Shown here: positions 1-9,237 of the stretch, one piece after another
Numbering within the stretch: the stretch's first letter is position 1
Layout of the letters: every line of letters begins with the position of its first letter
Source: Methanococcus voltae PS
GTDB taxonomy: Archaea > AGJL01 > Methanococci > Methanococcales > Methanococcaceae
Assembly: GCF_024807035.1 (NCBI RefSeq)
Contig: NZ_JANUCQ010000001.1
Span: forward strand, 608,557 to 672,556
DNA length: 64,000 nt
Direction: 5' to 3'
Program-made: the position numbers and the translations under genes
Notes under the pieces: generated by a model
What the model was told of the DNA's origin: nothing
The model's database searches: none
The model's input: only the letters and a program-made list of their open reading frames with translations

Positions 1-259
1 TATTATTACATTGTGCATTTGCAGTAAACACAATGACAGGAATTTTTCCATATTTTCCACGTGATACTTCTAAAAATTCCCAACCATTCATTTCAGGCAT
101 CATAATATCTAATATTATCAAGTCAGGGATTCCGTTTTCTAACTCTTCAATTGCGAGCTGTCCGCTTGAAACAGCTTTTACTTCATGACCTTCGATTTCA
201 AGTATTAATTTTACTAAATTTAAAATATCTTCTTCATCTTCAACAACAAGTATTTTCAT
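1..259 (-). CDS. Response regulator receiver domain, 3' end outside window
   Basis: This is the N-terminal 86 residues of a CheY-like receiver domain; the rest lies beyond the window start. The protein begins MKILVVEDEEDILNLV, with the acidic pocket at E7/D8, the phosphoacceptor Asp at D51 in LDIMMPEMNGWE, and the switch Thr at about T79 in PVIVFTA. A GGTG ribosome binding site lies just upstream of the ATG. The receiver accepts phosphate from a histidine kinase; whether an output domain follows cannot be seen. The divergent gene at 775 encodes a FIST sensory protein, so the two may belong to one signalling unit, which is an inference from position only. Confidence 0.85.
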   Translation of the reverse strand, partial: MKILVVEDEEDILNLVKLILEIEGHEVKAVSSGQLAIEELENGIPDLIILDIMMPEMNGWEFLEVSRGKYGKIPVIVFTANAQCNN

Positions 260-774
260 ATTAACACCCATTAAGTAATATCATACATTAAAATATAGTA
301 ATTATTAGTATGTTATTGTTATTTGAGGGATTTATGTTAATTAAATTTTAACAATAGTATATATGTGTTTAGTATATATTCTTATAATACTTATTATTTA
401 TCAAATTGTCCCATTAATAAATATATAATATTGTAGTTATTAACATTACAAATGTTATCAATAGATTAAATAATATACATATATAATTATAATATAAATA
501 TAATACATACTGTGTTAAATTAAATAATATGTTTAATATATTAGAGTAACACATATATGTATATTATAATTATAATGTGGTAAATTCTTAAAAATTAATT
601 TAAAAGTGTTAAATGTAAATATGCAAAATATAATAAATATTTAGATATTTAGAATTTGCAAAATTTCTAAAGTTTCTAAAGTTTCTAAAGTTTGTAAAAT
701 GTGTTAAAAATTATTTAAAATATATCAACTAAATTACTAAATAAAAAATTATTAAATATTATCGTGGTGCTATT
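260..774. other. Divergent intergenic region with short tandem repeats
   Basis: This 515-base AT-rich gap lies between the divergent response regulator and FIST genes, so it should hold both promoters. Two similar ATTATAATTATAAT-like stretches occur near 484-498 and 563-578. A 9-base unit TTTCTAAAG is repeated three times at 664-690, with a degenerate fourth copy, just before the FIST gene. I see no small gene or RNA in it. Confidence 0.5.
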
Positions 775-2283
775 GTGCAATTTATACAGTATGGATTTGG
801 AACCTCCGAAGATACTAATCCACTTAAAGCAGGGGCTCACGCAACTTCAGATGCACTGAAAAATATGGAAAAACATTCTGAAAGTCCAACTATCGCCTTT
901 TTGTATTCTTCACCGGAGTATAATCCCGAAGAAGTTTTAAATGGGGTAAGGTTGGTTTTGGATACAAATACGCCAATTGTAGGTAGTAGCTCTAATTTTC
1001 AAATTGTAAGCAATAATGTTGTTTCAAACGGCGTTTCAGTAGGTATTATAAGTTCTAAATATATTAGTGTGGGCATAGGTGTGGATTTAGGTGCAAGTGT
1101 AAATCCAAAAGAAGCGGGAAGAAATGCAGTTCGTGACGCAATAGATAATTTGGGAATGTCCCCTAAATTGATATATGTGTTAATGGATTTTTGCAAGTCT
1201 GAAGAAAAAGTTATGGAAAGTATTATCGAAGAAGTAGGGTATACCATACCAATTTTTGGGGGTATCTCTTCCGATAATTTAGAATTTAATAGGATGTATC
1301 AGTATTGTAACGATTCATATTTCGATAGTATTGTCTGTGTAGCCTTTGGGGGCGATTTAATCCCTAAAATGTCATATGGTCGATATAAGAATATGGAAGA
1401 TACGAAGGAAAACTCTCAATTCAATACAGCTACTGATAATACGGATAATAACGCCGTAGAAAAACTTCAAGTTGAAGATATATGCTATTTAAGAGATAAG
1501 CTCATAATAACGGAAAATACCAAAAGAAAAATTATGAAAATAAATGGTAAAAATGCGGTAGACCAATATAAGGACTTAATTGGTTACGAAAAATCGGTAA
1601 ATGAGTTAAAAAAGGATAAAAAATCTTATTTATCTAATCCATTAGGTATGGTAGCCAATAATGAAGAGATTTATTTAAAAGGTCCGGTAAATCTTCTTGA
1701 TGACCATATGACTACTGCATCTTATATCCGTAATCACCAAGAGTTAAAACACGTAAGAATTGATGAAACAAAAGTAAACGAGTTGTTTAATCAAAATATA
1801 GATATTTTAGAGAATTCTCCCCCATACTATAATAAACCAGCAATTACATTTTGTAATGTATCGGCAATGTTAATGGAAACCAACACTGATTTATTGAAAG
1901 ATAAATTGGAAAATTACCAACTTGGTGATTTACTCGGACTTACAACATACGGAGAAATCATATTTGGCGATATACGGAATTATGACATTGCAATGTGCGG
2001 TATTTGCCCAGACCTAGTTAGCATAAGCGCAAAAGAGGGTATACACATGATAACAAAACACCCTGCAACTAGAGAAACGCTTATTAAAATAGATGAGCTA
2101 GGTGGTTCTGTTAAAGTTGAAGAATTGGCAAAAGCATTGGGCATTCATAGACGTTCTGCTTATGATAGGGTAGACCCAATATTAAAGCACGGTTTCGCAG
2201 AAAAAGAGAACGCTTTAATTCAAATAACCGAATTTGGTAAAATATTACTTAAATTTGGATTAATATTTAAAAAAGACCATTAA
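775..2283 (+). CDS. FIST sensory domain protein with C-terminal winged helix
   Basis: The 502-residue protein starts FIQYGFGTSEDTNPLKAG and matches the FIST N architecture (about residues 25-220) followed by a FIST_C-like part (about 240-410). FIST domains are proposed small-ligand sensors, often genetically linked to two-component systems. Residues about 425-495 look like a winged helix: LAKALGIHRRSAYDRVDPIL is a helix-turn-helix-like stretch followed by a wing and ITEFGKILL. It has no signal peptide or membrane segment, so it is probably cytoplasmic. The start is GTG at 775, chosen because GGTG lies just upstream. Residues about 200-235 are low complexity and Asn/Thr-rich. The FIST assignment is fairly firm; DNA binding is an inference. 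Confidence 0.72.
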   Translation: MQFIQYGFGTSEDTNPLKAGAHATSDALKNMEKHSESPTIAFLYSSPEYNPEEVLNGVRLVLDTNTPIVGSSSNFQIVSNNVVSNGVSVGIISSKYISVGIGVDLGASVNPKEAGRNAVRDAIDNLGMSPKLIYVLMDFCKSEEKVMESIIEEVGYTIPIFGGISSDNLEFNRMYQYCNDSYFDSIVCVAFGGDLIPKMSYGRYKNMEDTKENSQFNTATDNTDNNAVEKLQVEDICYLRDKLIITENTKRKIMKINGKNAVDQYKDLIGYEKSVNELKKDKKSYLSNPLGMVANNEEIYLKGPVNLLDDHMTTASYIRNHQELKHVRIDETKVNELFNQNIDILENSPPYYNKPAITFCNVSAMLMETNTDLLKDKLENYQLGDLLGLTTYGEIIFGDIRNYDIAMCGICPDLVSISAKEGIHMITKHPATRETLIKIDELGGSVKVEELAKALGIHRRSAYDRVDPILKHGFAEKENALIQITEFGKILLKFGLIFKKDH

Positions 2284-2405
2284 TATCTAAATAAAATAAA
2301 TAAAATAAATAAAATACTTAAATTTTTAATATTATTTTTCAATAAAATACTCAAAAATAATTTAAAAATAAAAAATTAAAAAGAAAATATTTAATTAAAG
2401 AATAT

Positions 2406-2434
2406 TGTTATTGTTATTGTTATTGTTATTATTC
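2406..2434. repeat. TTATTG hexanucleotide repeat after the binding-protein gene
   Basis: About five copies of TTATTG run up to and into the stop codon of the minus-strand binding-protein gene. On that strand the run reads as TAA stop codons and CAA triplets, so the stop is effectively duplicated. It is a simple microsatellite. Confidence 0.75.
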
Positions 2435-3574
2435 AATTTCGTCAATTTCTTTTGAAACTTCTTCAAATAATGAGAAATCGTATAATTTTTCTCTAATTTC
2501 ATCTTCTGTTAATCCTTTTAATTCGTTTTGCATCATACCTTGTTCGTCCATAACTTGAACAAATTGGGGGCCAAATACTTTTAATTTATCTACTTTTTCA
2601 GCAAATTTAATATTTGGAATTGATAATTCTTCTACTTCTAAAGGAGTACCTAATTGAGCAGAACAAGCGTTTACTGCTAATTTAGGGTTTTTATTGATTT
2701 CTTTGTTTCCAGCCAACATTAATTTAGTCATTGCTTTAACTACATCTCTGTTGTTTGCGATTGCATCGTCTGAAGCCACTAAAACACAGCATGAGTGACC
2801 TACCCAAGCTCCTTCAGGTGGTAATTCTGCACTGTATGCAATAGGTTTTGCAATATCATTTATTTTTAAGATTTCAGGTGTAGGTTCCCAAGCAATTACT
2901 GCGTCTAAATCTCCTTTTTCAAGTAATTTAGACATTGAACCTTGTCCTTTACAGTTCATTAAGTAAACCATAGCGCTTTTATCGTCAGCATTTTCCGTGT
3001 ATGTGATGTTTTCATAATCTAAAGCTGATTTTATCATAACATATTGGATTGAAACCGGTAACGGGTGACCAATAGCTACTTGTTTGCCCGCCTTATTCTG
3101 AGCTTTAACCCAAGCTACAAATTCATCCCAGTCATTAGCTGGAATATCGTTTCTTATAACAACTGCAGAACCTTCTTCGTTGATTCCAGCTACAATTTTA
3201 GCTTTTGTACCACTATCTACTGAAAATACAACAGGAGGAACGCCATTAATACCCATATGGAGTTGGCCTTGTGACAATAATGTCATAATTTGAGCTCCAC
3301 CCTGGGTGATAAGTACTGATTCAACATTTGCTATTTTTTTATCATTTTCATATAATTCATAGTTATTTTTACCGTCTACGTTTTTCAAGTAAACGCCATA
3401 TTTTTCTTTGAATAAATCAGGATTTTCTGTTGCTACGTGTAATGGTGCATCGTGGTCAGATGGTAAGTGTCCTAATTTAATTGTTGGAACTTCTCCATCT
3501 TCTGAAGGAGTGCTTACGCATCCAGAGAATGCCAATACAAGTATACAACCTAATACTAGGATAATTTTTTTAAT
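2429..3574 (-). CDS. ABC transporter substrate-binding lipoprotein, NitT/TauA/SsuA type
   Basis: The protein is a periplasmic-binding-protein-like lipoprotein. The signal sequence MKKIILVLGCILVLAFSGC ends in a lipobox whose Cys would be lipidated, followed by a typical PBP-2 fold sequence (IKLGHLPSDHDAPLHVA early, then QGGAQIMTLLSQGQLHMGI and LEKGDLDAVIAWEPTPEI). This pattern is common in binding proteins for nitrate, sulfonate, taurine or aromatic compounds; the ligand is not predictable here. No permease or ATPase lies beside it. The reading frame also allows a GTG at 3583, but that GTG is part of the GAGGTG ribosome binding site. With normal spacing, initiation falls on ATT at 3574-3572, giving MKKIIL, which is usual for such lipoproteins. 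Function class is firm; the start is unusual. Confidence 0.8.
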   Translation of the reverse strand: MKKIILVLGCILVLAFSGCVSTPSEDGEVPTIKLGHLPSDHDAPLHVATENPDLFKEKYGVYLKNVDGKNNYELYENDKKIANVESVLITQGGAQIMTLLSQGQLHMGINGVPPVVFSVDSGTKAKIVAGINEEGSAVVIRNDIPANDWDEFVAWVKAQNKAGKQVAIGHPLPVSIQYVMIKSALDYENITYTENADDKSAMVYLMNCKGQGSMSKLLEKGDLDAVIAWEPTPEILKINDIAKPIAYSAELPPEGAWVGHSCCVLVASDDAIANNRDVVKAMTKLMLAGNKEINKNPKLAVNACSAQLGTPLEVEELSIPNIKFAEKVDKLKVFGPQFVQVMDEQGMMQNELKGLTEDEIREKLYDFSLFEEVSKEIDEIE

Positions 3575-3913
3575 AAAAAACACCTCGGTGTATAATCTGT
3601 AATAAACTGGTTATTTTTGAACTTATTAATTAAAATAATGTCCTTTGTAGTTTGTAGTTTGTATTTTTAATTCGAATGTTAATTTGCATGTATTTATTCA
3701 GTTTTTTACGACATATACCTTTTAATTACTACTATATGTATCTTACGAAACAATTTTTAAAAATTAACACAATAAGACAAATTATTATATAGTTACGGAG
3801 TATGAAATTGTCTTTTAATAAAAAAATTATTTTGAAGTACTCCTTGTTGAAATTAAGCCTTATTAATAAAATAAATGTCTAAGGAATAATGCAGATTCAA
3901 GAATTTTACAAAG

Positions 3914-3921
3914 CTTTATAT
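3914..3921 (+). promoter_or_regulatory. TATA box of the winged-helix gene
   Basis: The sequence CTTTATATATC lies about 90 bases before the ATG at 4008. It fits an archaeal TATA box with transcription expected about 25 bases downstream, near 3940. Confidence 0.45.
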
Positions 3922-3970
3922 ATCTTAAAAAAAATAGAATCTACTAAATCAACTAAATTTTAATAAATTA

Positions 3971-3985
3971 TTCAAGTCACTTGAA
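3971..3985. promoter_or_regulatory. Palindrome TTCAAGTCACTTGAA, candidate operator
   Basis: This is a perfect 6-3-6 inverted repeat in the leader of the winged-helix gene, 23 bases before its ATG and downstream of the TATA box. Its position suits autoregulation by the encoded DNA-binding protein. That link is an inference. Confidence 0.5.
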
Positions 3986-4007
3986 TAACAATATATTTGG
4001 TGTGAAA

Positions 4008-4796
4008 ATGAAAAAAAGAAATATTACAGAATTTCAAATACTTTCTGAAATCGTAAGAAAGCAACCCCATATAAAACAAAAAGAAATTGCCGAAGTTTTA
4101 GGCATAACTGTTCAAGGAGTTTCTGAACACGTTAGAAGCTTGGCAAAAAACGGATTTATCAAATCTAGAGGTAGGGGAGAATACGTAATTACAGATATGG
4201 GTATGGAACACCTTAAATTGTGGATTGGGGATTTTAAAGACTATCTTTCGGAAGTAAACCAGAATTTATACAGATATAAGGACACTTGGCCTGCAATAGC
4301 AAACGAAGATGTAAAAAAAGGGGATAAAGTATATCTTTACATGCACAAGGGTTTAATGTACATATCTAAAACAAATGTCACAGAAGCATCCGCTATTGTT
4401 TACGAAGATGGTAAAAAAGGCGACGATATATCAATACACGAGCTTGATGGCTACGTGGACGTTAGAAAAGGAAAAGTAATAGTTTTAAAAGTACCTCCAA
4501 AGGTAAAAGGTGGTACAAGTGCGGTAAATACAGAATTTGTCTTAAAAATATTGGAAGAGAATCCTGACGCAGTTATAGCAATGATGGGGACTGTTAGTGC
4601 CGTATTACTAAATAAATTAGACATAAAGCCCGATATAAGATTTGGCGTATCAAGTGGCATTACAAACGCTTGTAAACGAGGTTGTGACGTTATCGCATTC
4701 GTAACAGGAAAAATGACTGAAAATGTTTTAAATGAAATCGATAAAAACAAAATAAGTTACACAATTTTAGACGCGGAATTAGAATTTAATGATTAA
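4008..4796 (+). CDS. MarR-like winged-helix transcriptional regulator with conserved C-terminal domain
   Basis: Residues about 1-70 form a winged helix: ILSEIVRKQPHIKQKEIAEV, then LGITVQGVSEHVRSL as recognition helix and a GRGEYVITDMG wing. The remaining 190 residues form an alpha/beta domain with a beta-rich start (KKGDKVYLYMHKGLMYISK) and a Gly-rich end (FGVSSGITNACKRGCDVIAF) that I associate with archaeal regulators of unknown ligand (a DUF7839-like architecture). The frame is open from 3981, but ATG at 4008 is preferred because GGTG lies about six bases upstream and the helix begins right after. Neighbours are a divergent binding-protein gene and a convergent MoeA fusion, so metal or oxyanion sensing is possible but unproven. 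Confidence 0.7.
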   Translation: MKKRNITEFQILSEIVRKQPHIKQKEIAEVLGITVQGVSEHVRSLAKNGFIKSRGRGEYVITDMGMEHLKLWIGDFKDYLSEVNQNLYRYKDTWPAIANEDVKKGDKVYLYMHKGLMYISKTNVTEASAIVYEDGKKGDDISIHELDGYVDVRKGKVIVLKVPPKVKGGTSAVNTEFVLKILEENPDAVIAMMGTVSAVLLNKLDIKPDIRFGVSSGITNACKRGCDVIAFVTGKMTENVLNEIDKNKISYTILDAELEFND

Positions 4797-4884
4797 TTAA
4801 AAAAATAAATTAAGGAATTAATAAATTAAGGAATTAAAAAACTTAAAAGAATTAAATAATTATTATTTTTTATTATTTTTTAAT

Positions 4885-6792
4885 TTATTCACTTTTATAG
4901 ATAATTTCTCCGCAATCATTTGGCTTTTTAAATGGTAATTCCACTTTTTTAAGTAATTCTATGAATTCTAAGACTTCAGGGTCGTTTATTTTTTCATTTC
5001 GAATCAATAAATCATAATTTTCATCTGCAAGTTTTATAAATTCCAAATTATATTTTTCAGCAATGGTTTTAATCCCTACGCCCATATCGACTTTATCAGT
5101 AGCAATCGAAGCTCCAACTGCTGAATGAGTTTTAGCCTCTAAATCATAGCCATTAACATTAGATTTGTTTATTTTATTATCTTTTAAAAATTTATCGAAT
5201 AAAACTCTTGTACCAGCACCTTTATTTCGATTAATAAAGTCAATTTCTTTAGCAACAGGGGATTTTAACAATTTTAAGACATCTTCAATAGTTTTTAATT
5301 CAAACCCTACTTTTTCAACTAATTCTTTTTTAAAGATAAAACCCTGTTCTCTAAGGTATCCCCTAACCAAAGAAGCATTTTTTACGCCGTATCTTTTTAA
5401 AAATGGTATGTTATATTCTCCGTCATTTCCAAGCAAGTGAATACCTGCAATATCTGCTTCTTCTCTTTTAATGGAGCTAATACCACCTAATGAACCTACA
5501 TTAATTGTTTTAGCTATTAAATCACTTTTTTGTAATATATAATCTATTCCAACGCAGTGGCTACCAATAATATTGAGCCCTAATTTAATATTTCCAAATA
5601 AGTGAACGTCAACAACTTCATCTTCCAACATCTCTTTATTTTCCGGTATTATAACGTATCCATCCGCATATGTGAGAGAGGTGATTGCACCGCTACCTTT
5701 TACAATTGGATATACGCCATAACCGTCTAAACCTTTTATAATTGACACGGGCAAGTATTCTTCCCTTCCTTTTGCTGAAATATAACGAGGATGGAAGTGT
5801 GCAGTTAATAAATTCCCTTTTTCATTAAATAATACGTCAAAAATGGTTAAACAAGATGTTGGGTAACCAGGTAATCCCACAACTAATTTATGTTTGTTAT
5901 TATATAGGATTTGCCCGATTATCGTAGGCTTTCCAGGTTTTATTTTTATGCCGTGAACTAATATTTCACCGCCTAATTCCTCTATAACTGTGCTAGTTAA
6001 ATCTCCAACCCCTGCAGAAGTTCCTCCACTTAATATAATGACATCTTCGTCCTTATTTAGTGCATTGGTAATTTTTTCTTTTAAATCTATTTTATTATCT
6101 CCAACAATTCCGTAAAAATTAAAATTCCAGCCATTTTCTTGTATTGAAGAAGCCAAAGTGTACGTATTTACATCATATATTTTGTTAGGTTTTAAATTAT
6201 CCCCTAATTCTTGCAATTCGTTCCCTGTGGATATTAAACCAACATTTAAACTTTTTTCCACCTTTATTTTATCCATCCCAATGGCTGAAATCGCGCCAAT
6301 ATCTCGGGCAGTTAATTTGGTGCCTTTTCTTAAGATTAATTCACCAACCATAATGTCGCTACCGCAATATTGTATATTTTCGTGAGGAGCTACCGCATCA
6401 TAGATTTTTATCTCATTTTCGGCAATTTGTTCCGTATATTCTACCATTACAACCGCATCGGCACTTTTAGGCATAGGTGCACCAGTAGCTATCTCAATAC
6501 AGGTTTTTTCGGTTAATTTTTTATCGCTAAAAGCTCCGGCTTTAACGCTATCTATAACTTTTAAAGTTATAGGGTTGCTTTCATCAGCTTCGTAGGTATC
6601 TTTTGCAAGTACTGCGTAGCCATCCATACGTGAGCGGTCAAATGGGGGTACATCTACAGCTGAAACTATGTCATCTGATAGTATACGACCATTTGAGTAA
6701 ATTAAATCAATTTCTTCGTTTTGTAATTCGCTTAGTTTATCCATTATAATTTTTTTTGCATCTTTTATCTCTAAAAGTTCTAAATATCTCAT
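4885..6792 (-). CDS. moeA: Molybdopterin molybdenumtransferase MoeA fused to a PBP-like domain
   Basis: Residues about 1-400 are MoeA, which inserts molybdate or tungstate into adenylylated molybdopterin in the cytoplasm. Visible family landmarks are [15 protein letters not shown] near residue 50, the [12 protein letters not shown] loop near 255, KPGKPTIIG and [10 protein letters not shown]. Residues about 405-635 are a periplasmic-binding-protein-like domain ([31 protein letters not shown]), as seen in archaeal MoeA fusions and in ModE-like sensors. That makes the protein about 230 residues longer than a plain MoeA. The start has GGTG five bases before ATG. MoaE is encoded at 42586. The Mo/W role is firm; the role of the binding domain as an oxyanion sensor is inferred. 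Confidence 0.88.
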   Translation of the reverse strand: MRYLELLEIKDAKKIIMDKLSELQNEEIDLIYSNGRILSDDIVSAVDVPPFDRSRMDGYAVLAKDTYEADESNPITLKVIDSVKAGAFSDKKLTEKTCIEIATGAPMPKSADAVVMVEYTEQIAENEIKIYDAVAPHENIQYCGSDIMVGELILRKGTKLTARDIGAISAIGMDKIKVEKSLNVGLISTGNELQELGDNLKPNKIYDVNTYTLASSIQENGWNFNFYGIVGDNKIDLKEKITNALNKDEDVIILSGGTSAGVGDLTSTVIEELGGEILVHGIKIKPGKPTIIGQILYNNKHKLVVGLPGYPTSCLTIFDVLFNEKGNLLTAHFHPRYISAKGREEYLPVSIIKGLDGYGVYPIVKGSGAITSLTYADGYVIIPENKEMLEDEVVDVHLFGNIKLGLNIIGSHCVGIDYILQKSDLIAKTINVGSLGGISSIKREEADIAGIHLLGNDGEYNIPFLKRYGVKNASLVRGYLREQGFIFKKELVEKVGFELKTIEDVLKLLKSPVAKEIDFINRNKGAGTRVLFDKFLKDNKINKSNVNGYDLEAKTHSAVGASIATDKVDMGVGIKTIAEKYNLEFIKLADENYDLLIRNEKINDPEVLEFIELLKKVELPFKKPNDCGEIIYKSE

Positions 6793-7029
6793 AAAAACAC
6801 CGTATCTTTTTAAATATTTTCATATATGAGTAAATAATGAAAAAATAATTTCTATAAATTAAATATATTGCTTAAAAGATTTATTACTTTTTATTTAATT
6901 GTAATTAAAGAAAATAAAATAGAATAATAATAGAATAATAATGGATTAAAACATAATAAAAATATAATAAAAAAAGGAAAAATAAATTAATAGGTATTTA
7001 TTCAAATAGTCAAATATTCAAATAGTCAT

Positions 7030-8145
7030 TTAGTTACTGCTAATCACTGATACAACATCGTCTTCAACTTTAACGTTGTAAGTGGTTATTTTTTCAGCGT
7101 CAGTGTTTTCTTCGCCAAAGTATTCTCTAATGATAAGTTTACTATCGCCTGATTTTGTAGCATTGAATATCCAGGTTATATTTAATTCATCGTCTGCGTT
7201 AGACACTGTTTCAAAGTTTAAAACTTCTTTATTGCTAATTTCAATAGCGTATCCTGCGTAATTTTTAGGCATTGCATGGGTAATACTTAATTCTTCCCCT
7301 ACTTTAACAGATTTGTTTTCTGCTACTTTTTCAGCATCTTTTAAGTCAATATATACGTCGTAGTATTCCACTTGTGTAACTTCGTTTGCTGGAGATACTA
7401 AATAGTATGTTAATCTAACAGTGACAGATTCTGAACATTTGTAGGTCCATATTCTGTTACCGCCTGCACCAACGACAACGTCTTTTGTATCTTCTGCATT
7501 CTTTTCATTAATGAATTTTGAGGAAACGAGTTCTAAAATTTTAGGTGCGCCGTTGTCAACTACCCATTTGTAACCTGTTGAAGGGTTTTCAGGTAATGAA
7601 ACTTGCATCTCATCGTTTAATAAAACTACTTTTGTATTATAGTTTCTGGTAATGTTAGGATTTTTTGATATTTCGTATCTGTCAATTTTTATAACATTTA
7701 CGATACAGGTATATTCTTTAACTTCGCTATTATTTTCCCAATTTCTTTCATATTTGAATATAATTTTAGCTTGACCTGCTTTTTTACCTTCAATTAAGAA
7801 TGAACGGGTTCCTGGAGCACCATCAAGGTCTGATTCAGGAGCTATATATTTATCTTCGATAATTTCGATAGCATCTTTATCACCTTCAATGGTGTAATTC
7901 CATCCATATCCAGTTGATGGATTTTCTTTTAAATTTATTAACGTTTTTCCAAGTGTTGGAATTGTTTTGCCGAATGTCATTGTTTCGACATGCTGTGTAA
8001 TGTTTACTTCACTGTATTTTGAAGAATTTGATGTATCATCCGGGTTTGTAGATTGATTGATTTCCCCTGTAGGTTGTTCCGTAACACAACCTGATACCAA
8101 AATTGCCAAAATCACTGCGAGTACTGCAAATAACTTTTTGTACAT
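7030..8145 (-). CDS. Lipoprotein with chagasin-type (I42) protease-inhibitor domains
   Basis: The protein has a lipoprotein signal (AVLAVILAILVSGC, lipid Cys at residue 20), a Ser/Thr/Asn-rich linker, and then at least two immunoglobulin-like I42 domains. Each has the NPSTGY loop typical of chagasin: NPSTGYGW at residues 75-82 and NPSTGYKW in the second. The first is followed by GAPGTRSF, and the second by GAGGNRIWTY. A third, weaker repeat (about 275-360) has MPKNYAGYAIEI at the matching place. Chagasin-family proteins inhibit papain-like cysteine proteases. Here the protein would sit outside the cell on the membrane. Start and GGGGTG binding site agree. Protease target is unknown. Confidence 0.78.
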   Translation of the reverse strand: MYKKLFAVLAVILAILVSGCVTEQPTGEINQSTNPDDTSNSSKYSEVNITQHVETMTFGKTIPTLGKTLINLKENPSTGYGWNYTIEGDKDAIEIIEDKYIAPESDLDGAPGTRSFLIEGKKAGQAKIIFKYERNWENNSEVKEYTCIVNVIKIDRYEISKNPNITRNYNTKVVLLNDEMQVSLPENPSTGYKWVVDNGAPKILELVSSKFINEKNAEDTKDVVVGAGGNRIWTYKCSESVTVRLTYYLVSPANEVTQVEYYDVYIDLKDAEKVAENKSVKVGEELSITHAMPKNYAGYAIEISNKEVLNFETVSNADDELNITWIFNATKSGDSKLIIREYFGEENTDAEKITTYNVKVEDDVVSVISSN

Positions 8146-8469
8146 ACTTCACCCCTATAAACTAGCTTTTTTAGTAGATTGATTATCTTGCTAAGTTTAT
8201 TACATGAATATTATAATATTTACCTTATAAATACATTTTTAATTAGTATGGCGATTAATAATTATTGAAAAATTAATAAGTGTAATATCTAAATTAATTG
8301 ATTATATGTGTTCATAAACTAGTAATAAGAAAAATAACAACATAAGAATAAAATAATTATAAAGTAAGAATATAAGAATAAAATAATTATAAAGTAAGAA
8401 TATAAGAATAAAATAATTATAAAGTAAGAATAATAATTAAAAATTAACTAATTTAATTAATTAAATTAA
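8146..8469. other. Intergenic region with a 30-base minisatellite
   Basis: This gap lies between the I42 lipoprotein start and the 3' end of dphB. The part nearest the lipoprotein should hold its promoter. The part from 8345 is a tandem repeat, listed separately. No gene is apparent. Confidence 0.5.
8345..8432. repeat. Tandem repeat, 30-base unit, about three copies
   Basis: The unit begins AGAATAAAATAATTATAAAG and recurs at 8345, 8375 and 8405 with no visible difference until the end of the third copy. It is non-coding and lies just downstream of dphB. Confidence 0.9.
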
Positions 8470-9237
8470 TTATATATTTTCCGCAAGTATCTCTAGAGCT
8501 TCTTCTTCCATAAAGTGGAGGTTTCCAAGAACTATAATACTGTGTAATGGAGCCCCAAAGTCTTGTTTTATCAAATCTTTTATTTTTCCATAGACTAATT
8601 TAGGTTTTAAACTACCTGCTCTAGCCACTACTAAAACTTTCGTATCTTCACTCAATAAATTCTCTTTTCTTCTTTCTTCGATATCTAAAAGCACCTGTAA
8701 ACCTTCATTAGCTGTCATAAATTTATTTTCATGTGCGTGAATATCTAAAAGACATAATGTGTGATAGCCCAACGATAAGTTATCTTTTATAACATTGTAC
8801 GGCGTTTCTGGGAAATAATTAGGTTCTGGAAATACTATGGACGTAGTTTTACCAAATTTATAGATTTGTAAACCTGTGATACCAATAGCAGAATATATTG
8901 ACGGAGCATTGATAATAACAACTTCAATACCTTTCTTTTTGGCTTCTACTGCAATATCTACGTGTGTAGTAGCAACCATTGGGTCGCCCGCAGTTAAAAA
9001 CATAATATCCTTGTCTTTTGACTCATTTATTAATTTTTCAGTCTCGTATTCTACTTTTTCACGGTCTAATACGTGTATCTTTTTTCCAAGCGTTTCTTCG
9101 ATTGTTTCTAAAGTTGTACCTGTTAAAATAGCCGTATAAAACTCAGCATAAATTTTATCGGCTTTTTTAGCATGTTCAAGTGTTTTTAAGGTCAAATCTT
9201 TTTCGTCGTAGAGCCCTAATCCTGCCATAATTAACAT
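8470..9237 (-). CDS. dphB: Diphthine synthase
   Basis: This SAM-dependent methyltransferase methylates the aminocarboxypropyl group on the conserved His of elongation factor 2 during diphthamide synthesis. The sequence starts MLIMAGLGLYDEKDLTLKTL and contains FLTAGDPMVATTHVD and NAPSIYSAIGITGLQIYKFG, both typical of the tetrapyrrole methylase-like DphB family. Its 255 residues match the family length. GGTG lies five bases before ATG. The neighbouring genes do not belong to the pathway. Assignment is confident. Confidence 0.95.
   Translation of the reverse strand: MLIMAGLGLYDEKDLTLKTLEHAKKADKIYAEFYTAILTGTTLETIEETLGKKIHVLDREKVEYETEKLINESKDKDIMFLTAGDPMVATTHVDIAVEAKKKGIEVVIINAPSIYSAIGITGLQIYKFGKTTSIVFPEPNYFPETPYNVIKDNLSLGYHTLCLLDIHAHENKFMTANEGLQVLLDIEERRKENLLSEDTKVLVVARAGSLKPKLVYGKIKDLIKQDFGAPLHSIIVLGNLHFMEEEALEILAENI

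Larger units (their letters stand above)
3575..4007. other. Divergent promoter region with TTTGTAG repeats
   Basis: This gap of about 430 bases separates the divergent binding-protein and winged-helix genes. It contains a TTTGTAG triplication at 3644-3664, a short distant inverted pair GGAGTA/TACTCC (3797-3802 and 3838-3843), and a likely TATA box TTTATATA at about 3914-3921 for the rightward gene. I found no coding signal in it. Confidence 0.5.

Noticed and set aside
999..1247. Open frame opposite the FIST gene
   Set aside because: It is a shadow on the opposite strand of a well-supported gene, with no ribosome binding site.
3797..3843. GGAGTA/TACTCC inverted pair as a riboswitch
   Set aside because: Arms of six bases with a 35-base loop are too weak, and no conserved riboswitch core is visible; it also lies upstream of the likely TATA box.
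8345..8432. The 30-base repeat as a CRISPR array
   Set aside because: The copies are directly adjacent with no unique spacers.
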